From Ambrosia x helenae (Eukaryota; Streptophyta; Magnoliopsida; Asterales; Asteraceae): a stretch of DNA of 64,000 nucleotides. Made by a program: the position numbers and the translations under genes. The notes under the pieces were generated by a model, which saw only the letters and a program-made list of their open reading frames with translations, was not told where the DNA came from and did no database searches. Location: the NCBI GenBank assembly GCA_030844895.1, contig CM061225.1, positions 102,376,688 to 102,440,687 on the forward strand. Reading direction: 5' to 3'. Of this stretch, positions 35,422 through 47,764 are shown piece by piece; position 1 is the first letter of the stretch; each line of letters begins with the position of its first letter.

Positions 35422-37495
35422 AAGTGATCATTTTAAAAACTATTAACGTTTTTCGTAGACTGGTATCCATACCACTAGCCAAAAGGATGACTTTAAGTCG
35501 TTAACTTCAATATATATGCTAGTATAGTATGCTAGAAATAGGTTTATTGGGGGAAGGTAGATTGGAAATGATGGAATTCTTTTGGTATTGATGTGATATA
35601 ATTGTACGAGTGGGTTTCTCCGTTTTAGAGATTCATGTTCTCGTTTGTGTTTTAATGAAGTTAACTTTAAAAAAAAAAAACGTAATTTTACTCTAAAGGA
35701 AATTGAGTGGTAACCTTCAAAAGGCAAAAGTTGATCCATTGAAAAAGTCTATAACTCACAGGCTAGCCTGTTAAATTATTAATTTGTTAAAGTTCACAAT
35801 CAATTCACCACCTACTCTTTATTTTTATCATTTTGTAACTTTTGTTACTGATGAGTTATGATGATTGATTTTTCCATGATTTCTATGTTTTTACTAGGAA
35901 TTATACTTGGAAAGTGGATATTTTGTGTATATTTCGGTTGTGCATATTAAACTTGTAAATAACAAATCAATGTTAACAAAAGTAAGAAATAGATTTCAGA
36001 TTTTTTTACTAATTTATAGCACAAATTCTACTTTCAATAAAACGAACAAATAGAGAAACAAATGAGAAATCGTTTTTAAAGTTTGCAAAACCTTAACATG
36101 ACATTGAAAGTTGAGATTAAAGGAATTTGGGTTGGAATACGAATACTAGTATGCGAGTCGTGTGTTGAGTGTTTGATCATGTTAGAAATTATAAATACAA
36201 ATAAAAATAATAATAACAATATATTGTGTTTGTTGCCTTCAGATTTTAAGAATTGAAGATTTGATCAGTTGGTTGAAGAATGAGAAATCAAAGAGTCAAT
36301 TGCACGGGTGACATTGCTCATTCGAAAGTGAGTTGGTGACTACCGTTGGAACATCAGTGGTAGTTACCATGCCAGCAGGTTAAGGATACGGTAGATGGCA
36401 AAATGATGTTATGAGTGATTGTATGCATGTGGTAGGAAAAAGATTTCGAAGAGTTCATGTTATACGCCAGTGACATCAAAAACAAGTTCAACGTAGTAGT
36501 GTGACAATGTCAATCAATGGCCACCCGGGTGTTGGTGAAGCATTCTTGATGGACGTCTAGAATCATGTGTATAAGAAGATATAGACCTTAGACGTTATCA
36601 AGCCATAGAAAACGCATATACATAGTCATAAGAGAACTAGGAAACTTCATGACATTATTCTTTAGTTTTTCAGGTTACCGTCTTGGTCTATGAATCTATG
36701 GTTTTGAATCATTCGATTCATTATTGTGAATATAGGCACCCCCTTCAAAAAAAATAATAATAATAATAATAACAATAAATAATAAATAAATTAAATAAAA
36801 TAAATAGTGGTAATTGATTCTGAAAATAATTGGGCACCTCACATATTCCTAAAAAATCTTTAAAAAGGCCCCCTTTTAAAACCTTCAAGTGAAGCCGAAG
36901 AACCCATATTTTAATCTAGTCCATTGTCCTGATTATATGTTAAACCCAATAGCCCACATGCATGTTCAATTTACTCTACAAAATTGGAAAGGAACTTCCA
37001 AAATTTAATCCCGCCATCACAAAGTAACATTCTAAAATCGCAGGTTTGTAATGATTCTCTTAATTGAACTTGATCGAATTTCCTAAAATTGTAGGTCTTA
37101 CAATCAATGGTTTAAGGTTTGAACCAATTCCAGAATCTTAGGTATCAAAAGATGAAATCACGTAGAACACAATTGTAATATGCATTTTGGTGAGGTTTGA
37201 TTATTTACAATTTTAGTGAATTTATTTTTGCACCCCTTGAGTAAAAATTCTGCATCCGCCATTGTCTATAATGTTCAACGCTCCTTAAATGCCAATGTTC
37301 TAGTTGGGCATGGTTGGCTCCCTTTAGATCACCCTTTCGAGTTTGCCTCTGATACCATTGTTACAATCCAATCTGGATGATTGATCCTTAAGTACTTTAG
37401 TGAAGGGGCTTATTTTATAAACCCCTTAGACTCTTTGGTGTGGAGTCGGCAAACCACTAGTAAGTATAGATTTATGAAATGTTTTCGGCCGAATC
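35422..37495. other. Intergenic, no gene seen
   Basis: The part 36230-36700 is less AT-rich and may be an old retroelement, but no motif is readable. A TAA-type microsatellite lies at 36750-36780. Near 37338 a GCCTCTGATACCATTGTTACAATCC fragment of the common repeat seen at 25.7 kb occurs. Confidence 0.45.
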
Positions 37496-37650
37496 CACTC
37501 TAAGGGGGGACGGGCGCTACCAGAATTGGTCACGGGTAGCTCAGTACCAGCGCGGTAACACCGCCGCCACCCACGTTGGTAGGGGTCCCGTGAACCAAAT
37601 TCTGGTTATAGTTACCGTGCTGGTTCCCGGATTGTGGGCACAAACTTTCA
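37496..37650. repeat. GC-rich CGCTACCAG element, copy 1
   Basis: It shares ACGGGCGCTACCAGA, GGTAACACCGCCGCCA and CCCGTGAACCAAATTC with 45998-46120. It is palindromic in part (ACCAGCGCGGTAAC/GTTACCGTGCTGGT). Confidence 0.75.
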
Positions 37651-38162
37651 CACAATTTATTATTTTTTTATCCTTTACACCATAATTAAAAAAAATTATC
37701 AATGGAAAGCAGAAGCAAAAACCAACGTCACGCGTACTCGGGTTTTTTCGAGCTACATTCGTGTCCGCAGATGCGGGCGTCGCGTTGGTTGAAGAATTTT
37801 TCCCGAACCAGAACCCATTTTTTTGCACCCCCCCTGCGCGCGCGGGTAGGTGCCAGAGTATAATGTAACACAAAGAATTTAATCTCTTCCATTTGGTTTC
37901 ACCTTATAAACTCATCCATTTTTTTATCTCCCCACCAATGTGGGAAAAACCAAACTCACATTTACTTATAAATTTTCAAAATCTAAACCAAGCTAAACTA
38001 GTGCTTCAAAACCCAATGTTTAGCTCCAAGATCTCTTCTCCAAAATGCTTGTGCCGATGCTAGTTCGAAGATCTCTACTTTTATTATTATTATTATTATT
38101 ATTATTTTCTTGTTAACGAGACTAAGTCTCTTTAGTTATGACATTTTTTTTCTTATATGTAC

Positions 38163-38204
<42 letters not shown>

Positions 38205-38883
38205 GTGAAAATAATTGATAGCTGGGTAAAGAATCAGTGGAGTGATGCCTACAAAAAAGTGTTTCAGTAAAGAAAATCAGTGAAGTGATGTAGCAGTGCA
38301 GGATTGGTAGAAATCAGTGAAGTGAAAACATGTTCAGTGAAACACCCCTTGTACCCTAACTATGATGGAGTGATGGACTAGTTTCTACTTCATCTTGTCA
38401 CTTGTCAAGATTGGGCCACATTGGTCTTTGATCCAATTAACATTCTACATCAAGTTAAATCAAGTTAAATGTAAAAAAATAAAGTAATTAGTAATAAAAA
38501 AATTATAATACATGAAATGTATATATATACATATGTGTGTGTGGGCCATTCGGCTTTTCACAACTACTAAGTGTTATGTGTCTTATGTTCAAGGGTTGAT
38601 GTAAAATCACTATTGAGTTGGGGATCTCATTGAAATTAGTCTCTCTATTCTTACGGGATAGTTATAAGATTGTTACATTTTACCCGCCTCATACACTACC
38701 ATAGCTTTACTATTAGTAGGATTTATCAAGTATAATGACAAGTAATATAAAAAATAAAGACGCCAAATAAAATTATTTCATGAATAAAAAATAAATCATA
38801 AAAAATGAAAAAGTGTGTACACAAGTCATATGTTTATAGAAGTGCTTATGTTATCTATAAACTACTTTATGCCTCGAAAACTT
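37651..38883. other. Intergenic with TTA microsatellites
   Basis: TTA arrays lie at 38083-38106 and 38164-38205. No gene is supported. Confidence 0.55.
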
Positions 38884-39690
38884 TCTGGGATAGACAAACC
38901 TAATATGAAGTGATAAAATGTGTGTACCATAAAAGAATAGGTTGTTTTTTAGAAGAAAAAAAAAGAAATTTGTAAAGGATCAACACTCGATAACTCATAA
39001 AACCTACTTCTAATTCTACGTGTGCACCTCTTGCTCGAGTGAAGTCTCCGTAAAACTTTATCACTTCCTCAAGACACTCTAAAGTTGTAATGTGAAACTT
39101 GGAAAATAACAACCAAATTGATATCAAATGATATGTCATGATGATGATGATAGGTGATTCTTCTGATGTGTAAAGTGAGCACATGTGAAAGAATGACATA
39201 CTTGTTAATCTTTATTATGGATATACAATCGATCACCTTGGTGACATCGAATAAAAGAATCAATAGGTAAGCAGTGAAGGTCCATTTTGAAGATACATAA
39301 AAATTATCTAAATGCTATCGTCTAAAAAGATTGTTTGATGATACTTTTCATGTCTCCTAACTATTGTCTCCACTCATACATAATGTAAGTATTTATTTCA
39401 ATAATCACTACATGTTAGTCAATTTCAAAGTACGTACATTAAAAACGATCTAAAAGGCGTGCATGATTGGGTGATTAATTATCATTTATCAGCTACATAT
39501 TTACCTAGTGTCTAAGAATCATAAGTTATATCTAACCGACTTAACAACCTTTGTTATCAATGTTCCTAACAACACCAATCAACATATAAAAAATTAGTTT
39601 CTTGTCAAACCGACTACATCTGTGAATATATATGTAGTTAGCGGGTTCTTATATATAGTTAATATGTTCAAAAACATATATACTATCTTA
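38884..39690 (+). repeat. Dispersed repeat, copy 2
   Basis: Same family and orientation as 19726-20200, but longer. The middle differs, so one copy carries an insertion or the other a deletion. Confidence 0.75.
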
Positions 39691-39822
39691 ACAACATGGT
39701 TTTAATGAATTACCTAAACACATTGTATTTTTTTTTCCTACATTAATTTAACTCACTAAAAAATTCATTTTTTTTTCGTTTTTTATATAACACTATTAAT
39801 ACATTAGATGGTGTCACCAAGT

Positions 39823-40029
39823 AACCACTGGCTATTGATTATGGTTAGTTAACTTGGAGATAGGGGTGTTATGCGATATTGTATTGTTCATGCGAATGTA
39901 TGGGTTCGATGTCCTCAGGTAGCCACTCGCTTAATGAGTTTGGGGTGATGTTTTTTATCTTTTCGTTTGTAAACTTTGGGTGAACATTAATAAAATGCTT
40001 CGTTTGATTGGTTAAAAAAAAAAAAAAGA
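39823..40029 (+). mobile_element. tRNA-derived SINE with 18-bp duplication
   Basis: The exact duplication TAGATGGTGTCACCAAGT lies at 39805-39822 and 40030-40047. A-box-like TGGTTAGTTAACTTGG and B-box GGGTTCGATGTCC are at the head, and a run of A closes the 3' end. It is a different family from the 15022 group. Confidence 0.9.
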
Positions 40030-40532
40030 TAGATGGTGTCACCAAGTGTTATACGGTTACTATATAGATGTAATCGTGTCACTTTGTCGATAAACATAAC
40101 ATCACAGAAAACAATCAATCTCCTATTCGACAAGAACCAGGTTTCCAATCTCCATGGAACTCATCACTATAACAACAATTCCCATCTTCTTCTTCTTCAC
40201 TTGACCCTTTTCTTTCTCATCCACAAACCCACTTTCATTCTTTCCACTCAAAGGTATAATAAATAATAATAATAATAATAATCAATTTTTTTTATCAATC
40301 TCATAGCAATCTGTTTGATCATCGAATTGCGAATTATGTTACGATTGCTGTCTTCCAATTTACGTGTATTTGAAATTGAGGTTATTTATGTGCTTACAAT
40401 CTTCCCAATTACCCTATTTTGTTGTGTATGATGTTTATATAATTGTTCATTTAGTTGAAATTAGGGTTTATGTTGGTTTTTAATATTGGAATTCATGGGT
40501 AGGGAAGGGTGAATTGTTTGGTTTCTTGTTGC

Positions 40533-41061
40533 TAGGGGTGTAAATGATGCCCAACGGCTCGAGAGTTACCCGGGATCGGATCGGTAAAAAGCTCGAACGA
40601 GGCGAGCCCTAGCTCGAGATTGAAAAATGACTCGTTTAGTTATCGAGCCTAAGCTCGAGCTTTTCATTCAAAGACCGTTTAGGCTCTCAGCCTAAACGAG
40701 CCTAAACAAATTTTGAGCCGAGCTCGAGCTCTTGGGTTTAGGGGCTGTTTGGTAGTCTCTTAATCAGCCTCTCAACCATTCAGGTTTGAATCATTCAGCA
40801 TTCAGACTGTTTGTTTCAGCATCTGAATGGAATGATTAAGTGCTAAACCATTAAGTTAATAAGAGATGCTGAATGATTCAGCTCTTAACCATTCAGAGCC
40901 TCTTAACCATTCAGACCATCTTAATGATTCAACACTTAATCAACCAAACAGCCCCTACTTTCGAGCTGAGCTCGAGCTCGAGCTTCTTAAAGCATGACGA
41001 GCCGAGCTTGAGCCCAGTCAGGCTCGGGCTCGGCTAGGCTCGTTTACACCCCTAGGCCCTA
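40533..41061. mobile_element. hAT-like CTCGAGC-rich element
   Basis: It begins TAGGGGTGTAAATGA with a matching inverted TTTACACCCCTA near the right end, and CTTGTTGC repeats on both sides (40525-40532, 41062-41069). GAGCTCGAGCT palindromes fill the body. A Tourist-like MITE is nested in it. Confidence 0.75.
40741..40955. mobile_element. Tourist-like MITE, copy 5, nested
   Basis: GGGGCTGTTTGGTAG and AACCAAACAGCCCC ends. The flanks (TTA and TAC) are not an exact duplication. Confidence 0.82.
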
Positions 41062-41904
41062 CTTGTTGCGATTTGTAACGAGTTAATGATGGCATGTATA
41101 TAGTCTCTTAGTCATGCTCAATATATATGTTACTTATGTTGTTGAAAATTAAAATTTCAAAGCTAAAGATAATTATATTAGTAGTGCAGAGCCTGGTGCA
41201 TAATGCGCAAGGCGCTGAGGAAAACACATAAGTGGGATGAAGGCGCACCTTATGTAGTTCTGGGTAAATATTGCCATATTGGTCAAATTTTGGGTTCGTA
41301 GGAGGTTATATGTAGAAACAATCCAAGAGACGCATCAATTAAGAATGTTTTGCTTGATAAGTAGGTTTATAAGTAAATGTATGAGAGAGATGCAGTTTCT
41401 GGTTGTAAGTAAAGCTTATTTGTTTGTACATGGACGCGCGCTTCGGGTTTTGGGACCAAAACGCCTCGGAGCACCTCGCGTTTTCTTAAACCAAGGTGCA
41501 TAGACAGAACGATAACTTCTTTGTTGGTTCATCATAAGTAGAATACAACTAAGGGTCTAACTCATGTTTTTTTATAAGAACCTTATATTTCATAAAAAAA
41601 AATCTTATGAATTAAGGTGACAGAGTCAGCAAACCCGTTGACTCAACCCATGGTCGTGTGTTGTTTGGTTATTGCTTTCCATTTGGACTGGACTTTAGTT
41701 TCTAAAAGCTTCAAGCGTTCATTTGGTCAACCTAACGTTTTTTCTTGTTTATGAAATTTATTTTCTACTTAGGGTATTTGCTAAGAGAATGAGGTCTTTA
41801 TACCTTAGTGGAGCTTAGAAGCTATTGGTTTATACACTGATGCAGACATCATATAACCACGTAAACATTTGGTCAAATTTCGAATTCAAGAAAAGTGGTA
41901 CCTA
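41062..41904. other. Upstream of the magnesium transporter, probable 5' UTR intron
   Basis: A CT-rich transcript-like stretch at 40180-40252 ends CTCAAAG|GTATAAT. A possible acceptor CAAG lies at 41887-41890, just before the ATG. If so, the SINE and hAT elements are at the promoter and in the leader intron. A GC-rich repeat fragment occupies about 41190-41510. Confidence 0.4.
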
Positions 41905-44900
41905 ATGGAACAAGAATCAAGAAATCCATTTCTTCAGTCTAATGTTATTGAATCCGCTAATGGGAATAGCTCAAGAATCAACCTTGATAAACGCGGGCGC
42001 CAAAACTTCGTTGGGCCTGGTTTTCCAGGGTTGAAGAAAAGAGGTCATACGCTCGGAAACCGTTCTTGGATTAAAATTGAGCAAAATGGGAACTCTAGAG
42101 TTGTGGAGTTAGATAAGGCTACTATAATGAGACATTGTTCTTTACCTGCTAGAGATCTTCGTCTTTTGGATCCGCTTTTTATATATCCATCCACAATATT
42201 AGGTCGTGAGAAGGCGATTGTAGTTAGTCTTGAACAGATTAGATGTATAATTACAGCTGATGAAGTTTTTCTTATGAATTCATTGGATGGATCTGTAGTT
42301 CAGTACAAATCTGAATTGTGCAAACGCCTTCAGAGAGAGAAATACCACTCAGGTAAGTTTTAAGTTAAAGATCTTTTCATCAAGTTATTTGTTAAATAAT
42401 CTAACTCAAATAAATATTTATCAAGGTTGACAGGCCTACAATATTTCTTTCAAAGTTGATACGATGATTGTTTAAGCGAAAATATGCAGAGGATGGAAGA
42501 GTTGTTTTTGTAGTCTAAAAGTATTAAAATTTCATAGTAATTGTTAATTTAAAATATGAGTGGTAGTATTTCGAGTGTTTTGATTGGTCATAACTTAGTT
42601 GGCGATAGCAACTCGAATATTCTCATTTTCTTCATGATTTACTGCAATCCTACCGAATTCAAAACCAGGAAGAAAACAAGTTAAAGATAGGTTGACTTCG
42701 TATTGATTTATTTACTTTCTTCTGTAGTTGCTGCTCTATCTAAACTTATGTTGACAGAAATCTAAAAGCTTTTTCCTATTATCGCCATTGGTTTTCTAAA
42801 AAAAAAAACTTTTGCAATATAAAGTAAAGAAAACTTTTTACTGACCATACCACCGATAACATATACGCATACTAGTTATGATATAAACACTCAGGGGAGA
42901 TTAGTTACAACTAGATGAGATGTAGAAATCATATTTATACAGTTTTATTCGTCTCTTTGTTTTCTACTTTTTGGGACTTATCTTGTTTTCTCCTACGGGG
43001 CCAACAATCTTTTGTATTATTACAGGAGTTATATTGCATAAATATTTAACCTTGCTGTTTGTGAACATCCAGATGCCCTACCATTTGAGTTTAAAGCATT
43101 GGAACTAGCTTTGGAGTTTGCATGCCTCACTCTGGATACTCAGGTACAAGCACGAGCTAAGTAGCTAATTACTGGATTTTAGACAATCAAAGTGCAGAAA
43201 ATCATTATTATTGAATAGATAGTTGTGGAAAATGGGCAAGGCTGGGGCGGGTGGGTTGGTTGACCCAAAAACCATAGTTATCAAAAGCGCGAGGCGCACT
43301 CAAGGCGAGTGTGCCTCGCTTGGGCCCTAGGCGCAAGACGCAAAAAAGCGGGGCCTGAGATAAAAAAAGCGAACAAAGAAAATAAAGTAAAAAATTATTA
43401 AAATAATATTATTTTTCATCTAGTTAGTATCAAAAGTTTTAAAATATTGATGTATTAGCGTATAGAAGTAGTTTTGCTTAGATAACAATAGAAATCTAGC
43501 TGGAATTTAGCCATTGTTTAACGAATTTGGCTGGAAACTCTTCGGAATTTGGGAATCTAGCTGAAATCTGCGCCTAAACAATCACCTGGAGAATTAAAGC
43601 GCAATTTCCTCGACTCAAAGCGCAAGCGTGTCGCCTCGCCTAAAAAATGGGCCTAGGCGCAAGAGGCGATGGCTTTTAACAACTATGCCAAAAACACGTC
43701 TCATTCCTATTTATTAATAGGTTAAGGAGTTGGAAATGGAAATTCATCCTGTGCTTGATGAACTTGCAAAATCAATTAGTACTCTCAATCTTGAACGTGT
43801 TCGTAGATTCAAAGGCCACCTTCTAGCATTGACTCAACGGGTGCAAAAGGTACAAGTAAATTTGATTAATTATTTATTTATTACAAAACTTATAATAACT
43901 AACCGTAACTTTCAGGTTTGCGATGAAATAGAACACCTAATGAATGATGATGGTGATATGGCTGAGATGTACTTAACTGAGAAGAAACAAAGGAACTCGT
44001 GTAACGATTTATACGATCAAGTACAAGGAAATGAAGTTGTCGGGCCTGAAGTGGGGTTAGGATCAAAATCTGCTCCCGTATCTCCTGTGGGGTCCACAAG
44101 TGGTGCGCAAAATCTGCAAAGGGCATTTAGTAATGTAAGTGCACACAAGCATGGAAGCTTGTTGGGATCATCTGCGACTGGTGAACCTGAAAACATAGAT
44201 CAACTTGAGATGTTGCTGGAAGCCTACTTTGTTGGAATTGATAACACTCTAAACAAGTTGCTTTCGGTAAGACGTTAAATTATCCAACTACAGTGATTGT
44301 TGGTGGCACTAGGGGTGTAACAAAAATCTTGAAACCGATCTAACAGTTCGGTTTTTAAGTTTGTGGTTTAACGGTTCGGTTCGGTCTCGTTTGAAACTTG
44401 AACTTTCGTTTTTGAAATATGTAGTTAAGAATATGCAGAACAGTCAGAATAGTCATCTAACAGTTCGGTTTTTAAGTTTGTGGTTTAACGCTTCGATTCG
44501 GTCTGGTTTGAAACTTGAACTTTCGTTTTCGTTTTCGAAATATTTATCATTTTAAATATTCACACAAATTAATGATTTTGGGAAAAAAGGTCGGTTCAAA
44601 CCATCAAAACCAAAACTTTAAACCACCAAACCAACCGGTTCGGTTTGGCATTATCCAAAGTCCAAAGTCAAAACCGGCTGAACCGGACCGTGAACATTCC
44701 CAGGTGGCACTGAATCAGATTTTGATATAACATGATATTAACCTCCTAAAAATTATCCAACTGCAGCTCAAGGAGTATATTGATGACACCGAAGATCTGA
44801 TCAACATTAAACTTGTAAGCAACATGTTATTTCTTTTTTGCAACTGTTTGTTATCAACTTCAACCGTCTCAACTGTTTCAGTATTTTACTAATGATATCT

Positions 44901-45304
44901 GTATGATGTTTGGTAACAAGGGTAATGTCCAGAATAAACTGATTAAGTTCGAGCTGCTCTTGACGGCGGCTACTTTTTTGGCAACTGTATTCGCGGTTGT
45001 GACAGCTGTATTCGGAATGAACTTTGAAGATGAAGTTTTCGATAACCCAAACAGATTCAATTGGGTCGTTTCTATGAGTGCAGTGTTATGTGGAGTTTTG
45101 TATATCGGTTTCTTGTTTTATTTTAAACATAAGAAAGTATTCCTCTCTAGATATAATCATAAAAAGTTGCAGCTGATTTATGTATGTATTTCTTTCTTAT
45201 TGCTTCAACCGCTTCATCTATGCAATTATCATATCTTTTACTATGGGCATTGTGCTTCTATGGTTAAACTTGATATTTATGCACAGCTTTTAGACCGTCC
45301 GTAG
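41905..45304 (+). CDS. MRS2/MGT (CorA-type) magnesium transporter, MRS2-5-like
   Basis: Six exons: 41905-42352, 43073-43143, 43721-43849, 43916-44266, 44767-44814 and 44921-45304. All splice sites are GT-AG and the frame is continuous. The protein carries Mg2+ across a membrane as a pentameric CorA-type channel. Visible features are the plant MRS2 N-terminal LDKATIMRHCSLPARDLRLL, VVSLEQIRCIITADEV, the SKSAPVSPVGSTSG loop, DQLEMLLEAYF, two C-terminal helices (about 361-381 and 397-417) and the GMN signature at 381-383. Exon 3 could alternatively end at 43855. The family normally ends HKKVFPL. Here the frame runs through KHKKVF into about 50 extra residues to a TAG at 45302, giving 476 residues instead of about 425. 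Elements sit in introns 2 and 4. Confidence 0.93.
43273..43687. mobile_element. hAT-like element (CATAGTTATCAAAAGC), copy 1
   Basis: Ends CATAGTTATCAAAAGC and GCTTTTAACAACTATG with exact 8-bp duplication CCAAAAAC (43265-43272, 43688-43695). It lies in intron 2 of the transporter and closely matches 50537-50944. Confidence 0.93.
44310..44702. mobile_element. hAT-like element (TAGGGGTGTAAC) in intron 4
   Basis: Starts TAGGGGTGTAACAAAAATC and ends GTGAACATTCCCA with exact duplication GGTGGCAC (44302-44309, 44703-44710). The interior is made of GGTTCGGTTC-type repeats. Confidence 0.88.
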
Positions 45305-45498
45305 TCGAGCGCTAACCAGGCGCAAAAGTGGGCTTTAGCGCCCCAACACCGCCCCCAGGGGCGCTAATGGGTCAAAAATGGGCAGGGGTGTTTTTTTTTT
45401 TTCGCGCTCGATTTGGGCGTTGTGATCTTGGGTTTCGTGGCAACCAATCAAATTAAGGAGAGGGGCGCTAAATTAGCGACCACTACACTCGCTCTTAG
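45291..45498. mobile_element. GC-rich MITE at the transporter 3' end
   Basis: Inverted ends AGACCGTCCGTAGTCGAGCG and CGACCACTACACTCGCTCT. Its left end supplies the TAG that closes the extended transporter frame. Confidence 0.6.
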
Positions 45499-45499
45499 G

Positions 45500-45997
45500 G
45501 TTGATGACCGTTTTGACCCTTGAGAACTGCTTCCGGTTCCTTGATCATGGTACGGGCTCCGAGTTCCGACTCGAATACTTCATGAAGACCAACTATCAAC
45601 ACAGTGGTGAAAACCAGTGTTTTGAAAACCGGACCGGCTGGTTGGATTGGGAATCAGGGGTTTGGCCAGCCAGGTTCATACTATCGGACCCTTTTTCAGT
45701 TGAACTAGGGGGTCGGACTGGAAAACCGGGGTTGAACTGGAAATTAATTGAATTCTCTCCATCTTGCCCTAGTTATTTTTATAATATATTTACGATGTCA
45801 TCCGGTTTTTATATCTCGTCCAGTTACAACTGGTTCGATCAGTGTACTGGTAAAGAGACTGTTTTAACGTCAAAACCTTAAAAATAAAAAATCAATAATT
45901 CAGGTTTAGTATTGTTATTGGTTAAATATTATGTTGTTTTTGCGAAAATACACGCATATAACACCTATAGTTTAAATTAAGGATATCTCTAAATTAG
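45500..45997. other. Intergenic, repeat fragments
   Basis: GAAAACCGGACCGG and GGAAAACCGGGG motifs point to a degenerate element at 45610-45750. No gene is supported. Confidence 0.45.
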
Positions 45998-46120
45998 GGG
46001 GACGGGGCGCTACCAGATTTGATCACGGGTACCCCACTACCAGCACGGTAACACCGCCGCCAGTGATGCTGGTAGTGTTCCCGTGAACCAAATTCAGGTT
46101 CCAGTTACCGTGCTGGTAAG
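45998..46120. repeat. GC-rich CGCTACCAG element, copy 2
   Basis: Same order of motifs as 37496-37650: CGGGGCGCTACCAGA, GGTAACACCGCCGCCA, CCCGTGAACCAAATTC and CAGTTACCGTGCTGGTA. Confidence 0.75.
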
Positions 46121-46205
46121 CCTGAAATTTCTCTCTTCCTGTCAAATCACTAAAATTTCGAACAAACATGAACGAGTCATGTTCATGTTTGTTCGTTTAA
46201 GTTTT

Positions 46206-46451
46206 TTCGAAGAGCCATGTTATTTACACAAGAACAAAAATTAGGTTTGTACAACCCTCTACGGACCGTAGAGATCTCTATGGCCCGTAGAGGGTGTCAG
46301 TGCAATAAATGAGGGTAGCCTCTACGGCCCGTACAGGCCTCTACAGTCTGTAGAGGTGGGTTGGTGGAGTGCATTTAAACCCTAGACGGCCCGTATGGGT
46401 TGTCCATACGGAAACAGAGGAAACTCTGCCCAAATTTTTATAAAATCTTTG

Positions 46452-46491
<40 letters not shown>

Positions 46492-47756
46492 TATTGTTAT
46501 CCATTGCAGGTGATGCTGTTGAGGTTGGGTTGCGGTATGTTGCTGAGGGGGAGGGGGCGCTAAGAGGGACGTCGAGATGGCTGAGTCGCGGCCTGAGGAG
46601 GTGCAGGTTCCGCCGCGTGTTTATCACTCCATCAGGTTGCCTCCTGATGTTAGGGAGGACGTACGTGTGGCTGCCGCAGAGGCTGCCGAGATGCGTCAGT
46701 GGCGTCAACGGATGGACACCTGGCGTGAGCGGCAGGACACCGAGATGCGTCAGTAGCGTGAGCGGCAGGACGAGGCAATGCACTGGATGATTGCTGGCCA
46801 GCAGGATATCTTTCGCCACCTGGGCATGCAGCCTCGTGTCGCACCGATTATAGGGCCCAGCACGCAGCAGGCCCACACGTCCACGCATGAGGCCAGTACG
46901 TCCTCGCAGCAGCCGCCGACTGATGATTCGCAGTTCTTTTAGTGTTATCTTTTGTGATCATATTTTGTAAACGTTTTAAACAATTTCTACTTTGTATTTA
47001 CTTATTTGAACTCTAATTATGTTAATTAATGTTTATTTTTATCTGTTTGTTTATATAAACGCTTGTGTTAACGCTTACACGCTTATTGAGACGACATTAG
47101 TAAAAACAACACGTTTTCTAATTATAGTTACATAGTAAAAATCAATAAACAATTAAAATGTGTTAAAAAAAAGATTGTCTACGGGCCGTAGAGGGCTACA
47201 CGCTTATCGAGACGACAATAGTAAAAACCACACATTTTCTAAGACTTGTCTACGGGCCGTAGAGGGCTCTACGACCCGTAGATGCAACCTAATATTTGTA
47301 TGTGTTATATTTATTTTTTTCAATATAGAAACCAGCGAATTGGTAGCCCAGATGGTCCCCATATTTGCAATAAGACTTGTATGTGTTTGTGTGTGATACT
47401 ATGCCCAAGATTGAACCTCGTCCCAAACGTTTTTGTTTTTTTTTTGGTCTACGGCCCGTAGAGGTCTATACGACCCGTAGGTAAAAATTATTCATCCATC
47501 CCACCCAAAGTGATCCCCAAATTAATCAGACGTTACCTACGGCTCGTAGAGGCCTCTACGGGCCGTAGAGAGGATGACAATCATTGGTAGTCAGAACTGA
47601 AAACTCGTACCTCATTTTCATGTTTGGCTACGGGCCATAGAGGCCTCTACGGCCCGTAGATTGTTCAAAATTTGATCCCTACGGCCCGTATAGGCCTCTA
47701 CGGGCCGTATAGGGTTGTGTGGATAAAATGCAAGGTTGTGTGAATATCCGGAGCCT
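46206..47756. mobile_element. Unclassified element with CTACGGCCCGTAG palindromes
   Basis: The block separates two parts of a CGAAC fold-back element. Nearly the same TTTTTCGAA occurs at both borders (about 46205-46213 and 47757-47765), a possible 9-bp duplication. At least nine sites of the palindrome CTACGGCCCGTAG, often as a pair joined by AGGCCT, lie at 46258-46410 and 47175-47712. A GC-rich coding remnant and a TTA array (46451-46485) are between them. The element class is not recognised. Confidence 0.6.
46577..46942 (+). pseudogene. Transposon-derived protein, C-terminal part
   Basis: A GC-rich reading frame begins MAESRPEEVQVPPRVYHSI and has a coiled Arg/Gln/Glu-rich middle (MRQWRQRMDTWRERQDTEMR). 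One TAG at 46754-46756 interrupts it, and it resumes to DDSQFF and TAG at 46940. It recalls the tails of putative plant transposon proteins, but I cannot name the family. Base composition differs strongly from the AT-rich surroundings. Confidence 0.5.
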
Positions 47757-47764
47757 TTTTCGAA

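Noticed and set aside
43850..43915. Reading through intron 3 of the transporter
   Set aside because: The 66-base stretch is open and in frame, but it has GT...AG borders and related proteins join the flanks directly (QK-VCDEIEH).
46395..46888. Overlapping GC-rich frames on both strands
   Set aside because: Only the frame at 46577-46942 has protein-like character; the others are shadows.
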